Shown piece after piece: positions 6,129 through 6,613 of a stretch of 6,613 bases of DNA (positions are counted from its first letter, which is position 1; every line of letters begins with the position of its first letter). Under the pieces are notes generated by a model, which worked only from the letters and a program-made list of their open reading frames with translations, ran no database searches and was not told where the DNA came from. The translations under genes and the position numbers were made by a program. Source of the DNA: DATDDB01 sp035260545 (GTDB lineage: Bacteria > Pseudomonadota > Gammaproteobacteria > Burkholderiales > Gallionellaceae); NCBI GenBank assembly GCA_035260545.1, contig DATFUZ010000064.1, forward strand, positions 1 through 6,613, read 5' to 3'.

Positions 6129-6613
6129 GCCCCTGCCGGACGGCTTGCCGCTGCCCGGCGCCGATGCCTTGCCATCTCCCTGCGCGGCCGGCGCCGCACC
6201 GGAATCAGTTCCCTCGGCGCTGTCGGGCGTATTCTCCATGTCGCCGCCGCCCGGCGGCGGTCCGCCGGTGCGCCAGAACAGTTCGGTCTCGACCGTCAGA
6301 TCGTAATCGCCGCCATCCGTCTTCCACAGATCCTCGATCTTGTGCTTCATCGCATCGAGCCTGCTCTTCACCAGCCCCTCGTTCTCCGTATCCGCGTAGT
6401 ACGTCAGCCGCAGCACGGAGGGGCCCTTCTTCAACTCGTCGATCAGCAGGCCGATGCGCGAGCGCCATTGCACGCGCAGTACGGTCTTGCCGGGTTCGAA
6501 CACCCCGTCGAACATGTCCATCTTGACCACGCGGTGGATCGCCGCACCGAAGGTGAACTTCAGCATCTTGCCGCGGGTGGCGCGTATCACGCGCGGGTTC
6601 TCGGTGGTCATGC
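6120..6613 (-). CDS. C-terminal end of a probable large DUF11/SdrD-like surface protein, 5' end outside the window
   Basis: The frame is open from the window edge to TGA at 6120. An ATG lies at 6611, but with only two bases before it no ribosome site can be seen. The opening TTENPRVIRATRGKMLKFTFGAAIHRVV matches, from memory, an internal stretch near the end of very large repeat proteins (DUF11/SdrD-B type) encoded directly before OmpA-barrel genes, so I treat this as a partial gene. Residues about 28-114 of the visible part resemble a degenerate OmpA-like domain: FEPGKTVLRVQWRSRIGLLIDEL, then a strand ending YYAD, then a helix with KSRLDAMKHKIEDLW, then a final strand ETELFWR. The NRR motif is missing. 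The last 50 residues are Gly/Pro/Ala/Ser-rich and probably disordered. The gene sits 2 nt ahead of the barrel gene, so the products probably act together, perhaps as surface protein and anchor. The frame is certain, the family assignment moderate. Confidence 0.75.
   Translation of the reverse strand, partial: MTTENPRVIRATRGKMLKFTFGAAIHRVVKMDMFDGVFEPGKTVLRVQWRSRIGLLIDELKKGPSVLRLTYYADTENEGLVKSRLDAMKHKIEDLWKTDGGDYDLTVETELFWRTGGPPPGGGDMENTPDSAEGTDSGAAPAAQGDGKASAPGSGKPSGRGGD

Noticed and set aside
6609..6611. ATG at 6611 as the true start of the upstream gene
   Set aside because: Only two bases precede it in the window, the product would lack a signal peptide, and the sequence after it looks like the interior of a longer protein.
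1..6613. CRISPR array, tRNA, rRNA or insertion sequence
   Set aside because: The only regular repeats are coding (Sel1, OmpA modules) or the single pair in the gap. No spacer-repeat pattern, cloverleaf, transposase or terminal inverted repeats were seen.

Overview
All three genes in this window lie on the minus strand and read from high to low coordinates. The DNA is GC-rich and its codons end mostly in G or C; TTA, CTA and TCA codons are nearly absent from the long central gene. Two of the three products carry clear signal peptides and the central one ends in a large outer-membrane-type beta-barrel, so the source is a Gram-negative bacterium. The family resemblance suggests a beta- or gammaproteobacterium, but the sequence cannot settle this.

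Layout in transcription order. (1) 6613-6120: the last 163 visible codons of a gene that enters from outside the window. From memory this matches the C-terminus of very large surface proteins built of DUF11/SdrD-like repeats. It ends in a degenerate OmpA-like half-domain and a disordered Gly/Pro/Ser tail. (2) 6117-979: a complete 1712-residue exported protein. It has a signal peptide, three OmpA-like modules (the third lacks the canonical ligand-binding Asp), a beta-sandwich-like middle, and a C-terminal region of about 870 residues with the character of a beta-barrel. Only 2 nt separate it from gene 1, so the two are probably translationally coupled. (3) A 189-bp gap with an imperfect 25/28-bp direct repeat and a small dyad just ahead of gene 3. 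(4) 789-1: the first 263 codons of an exported Sel1-repeat protein that runs off the window.

How they may work together (inference): the large barrel protein would be held to peptidoglycan by its periplasmic OmpA modules while its barrel sits in the outer membrane, and could display, anchor or export the repeat-rich product of the upstream gene. The Sel1 protein would be a periplasmic scaffold or adaptor. It may be transcribed separately, given the gap and the sites in it. The OmpA-barrel protein and its partner belong to a family that I recall as widespread but annotated only as 'OmpA family protein' and 'DUF11 protein'. The pair has no function known to me and is the best candidate here for an undescribed system.
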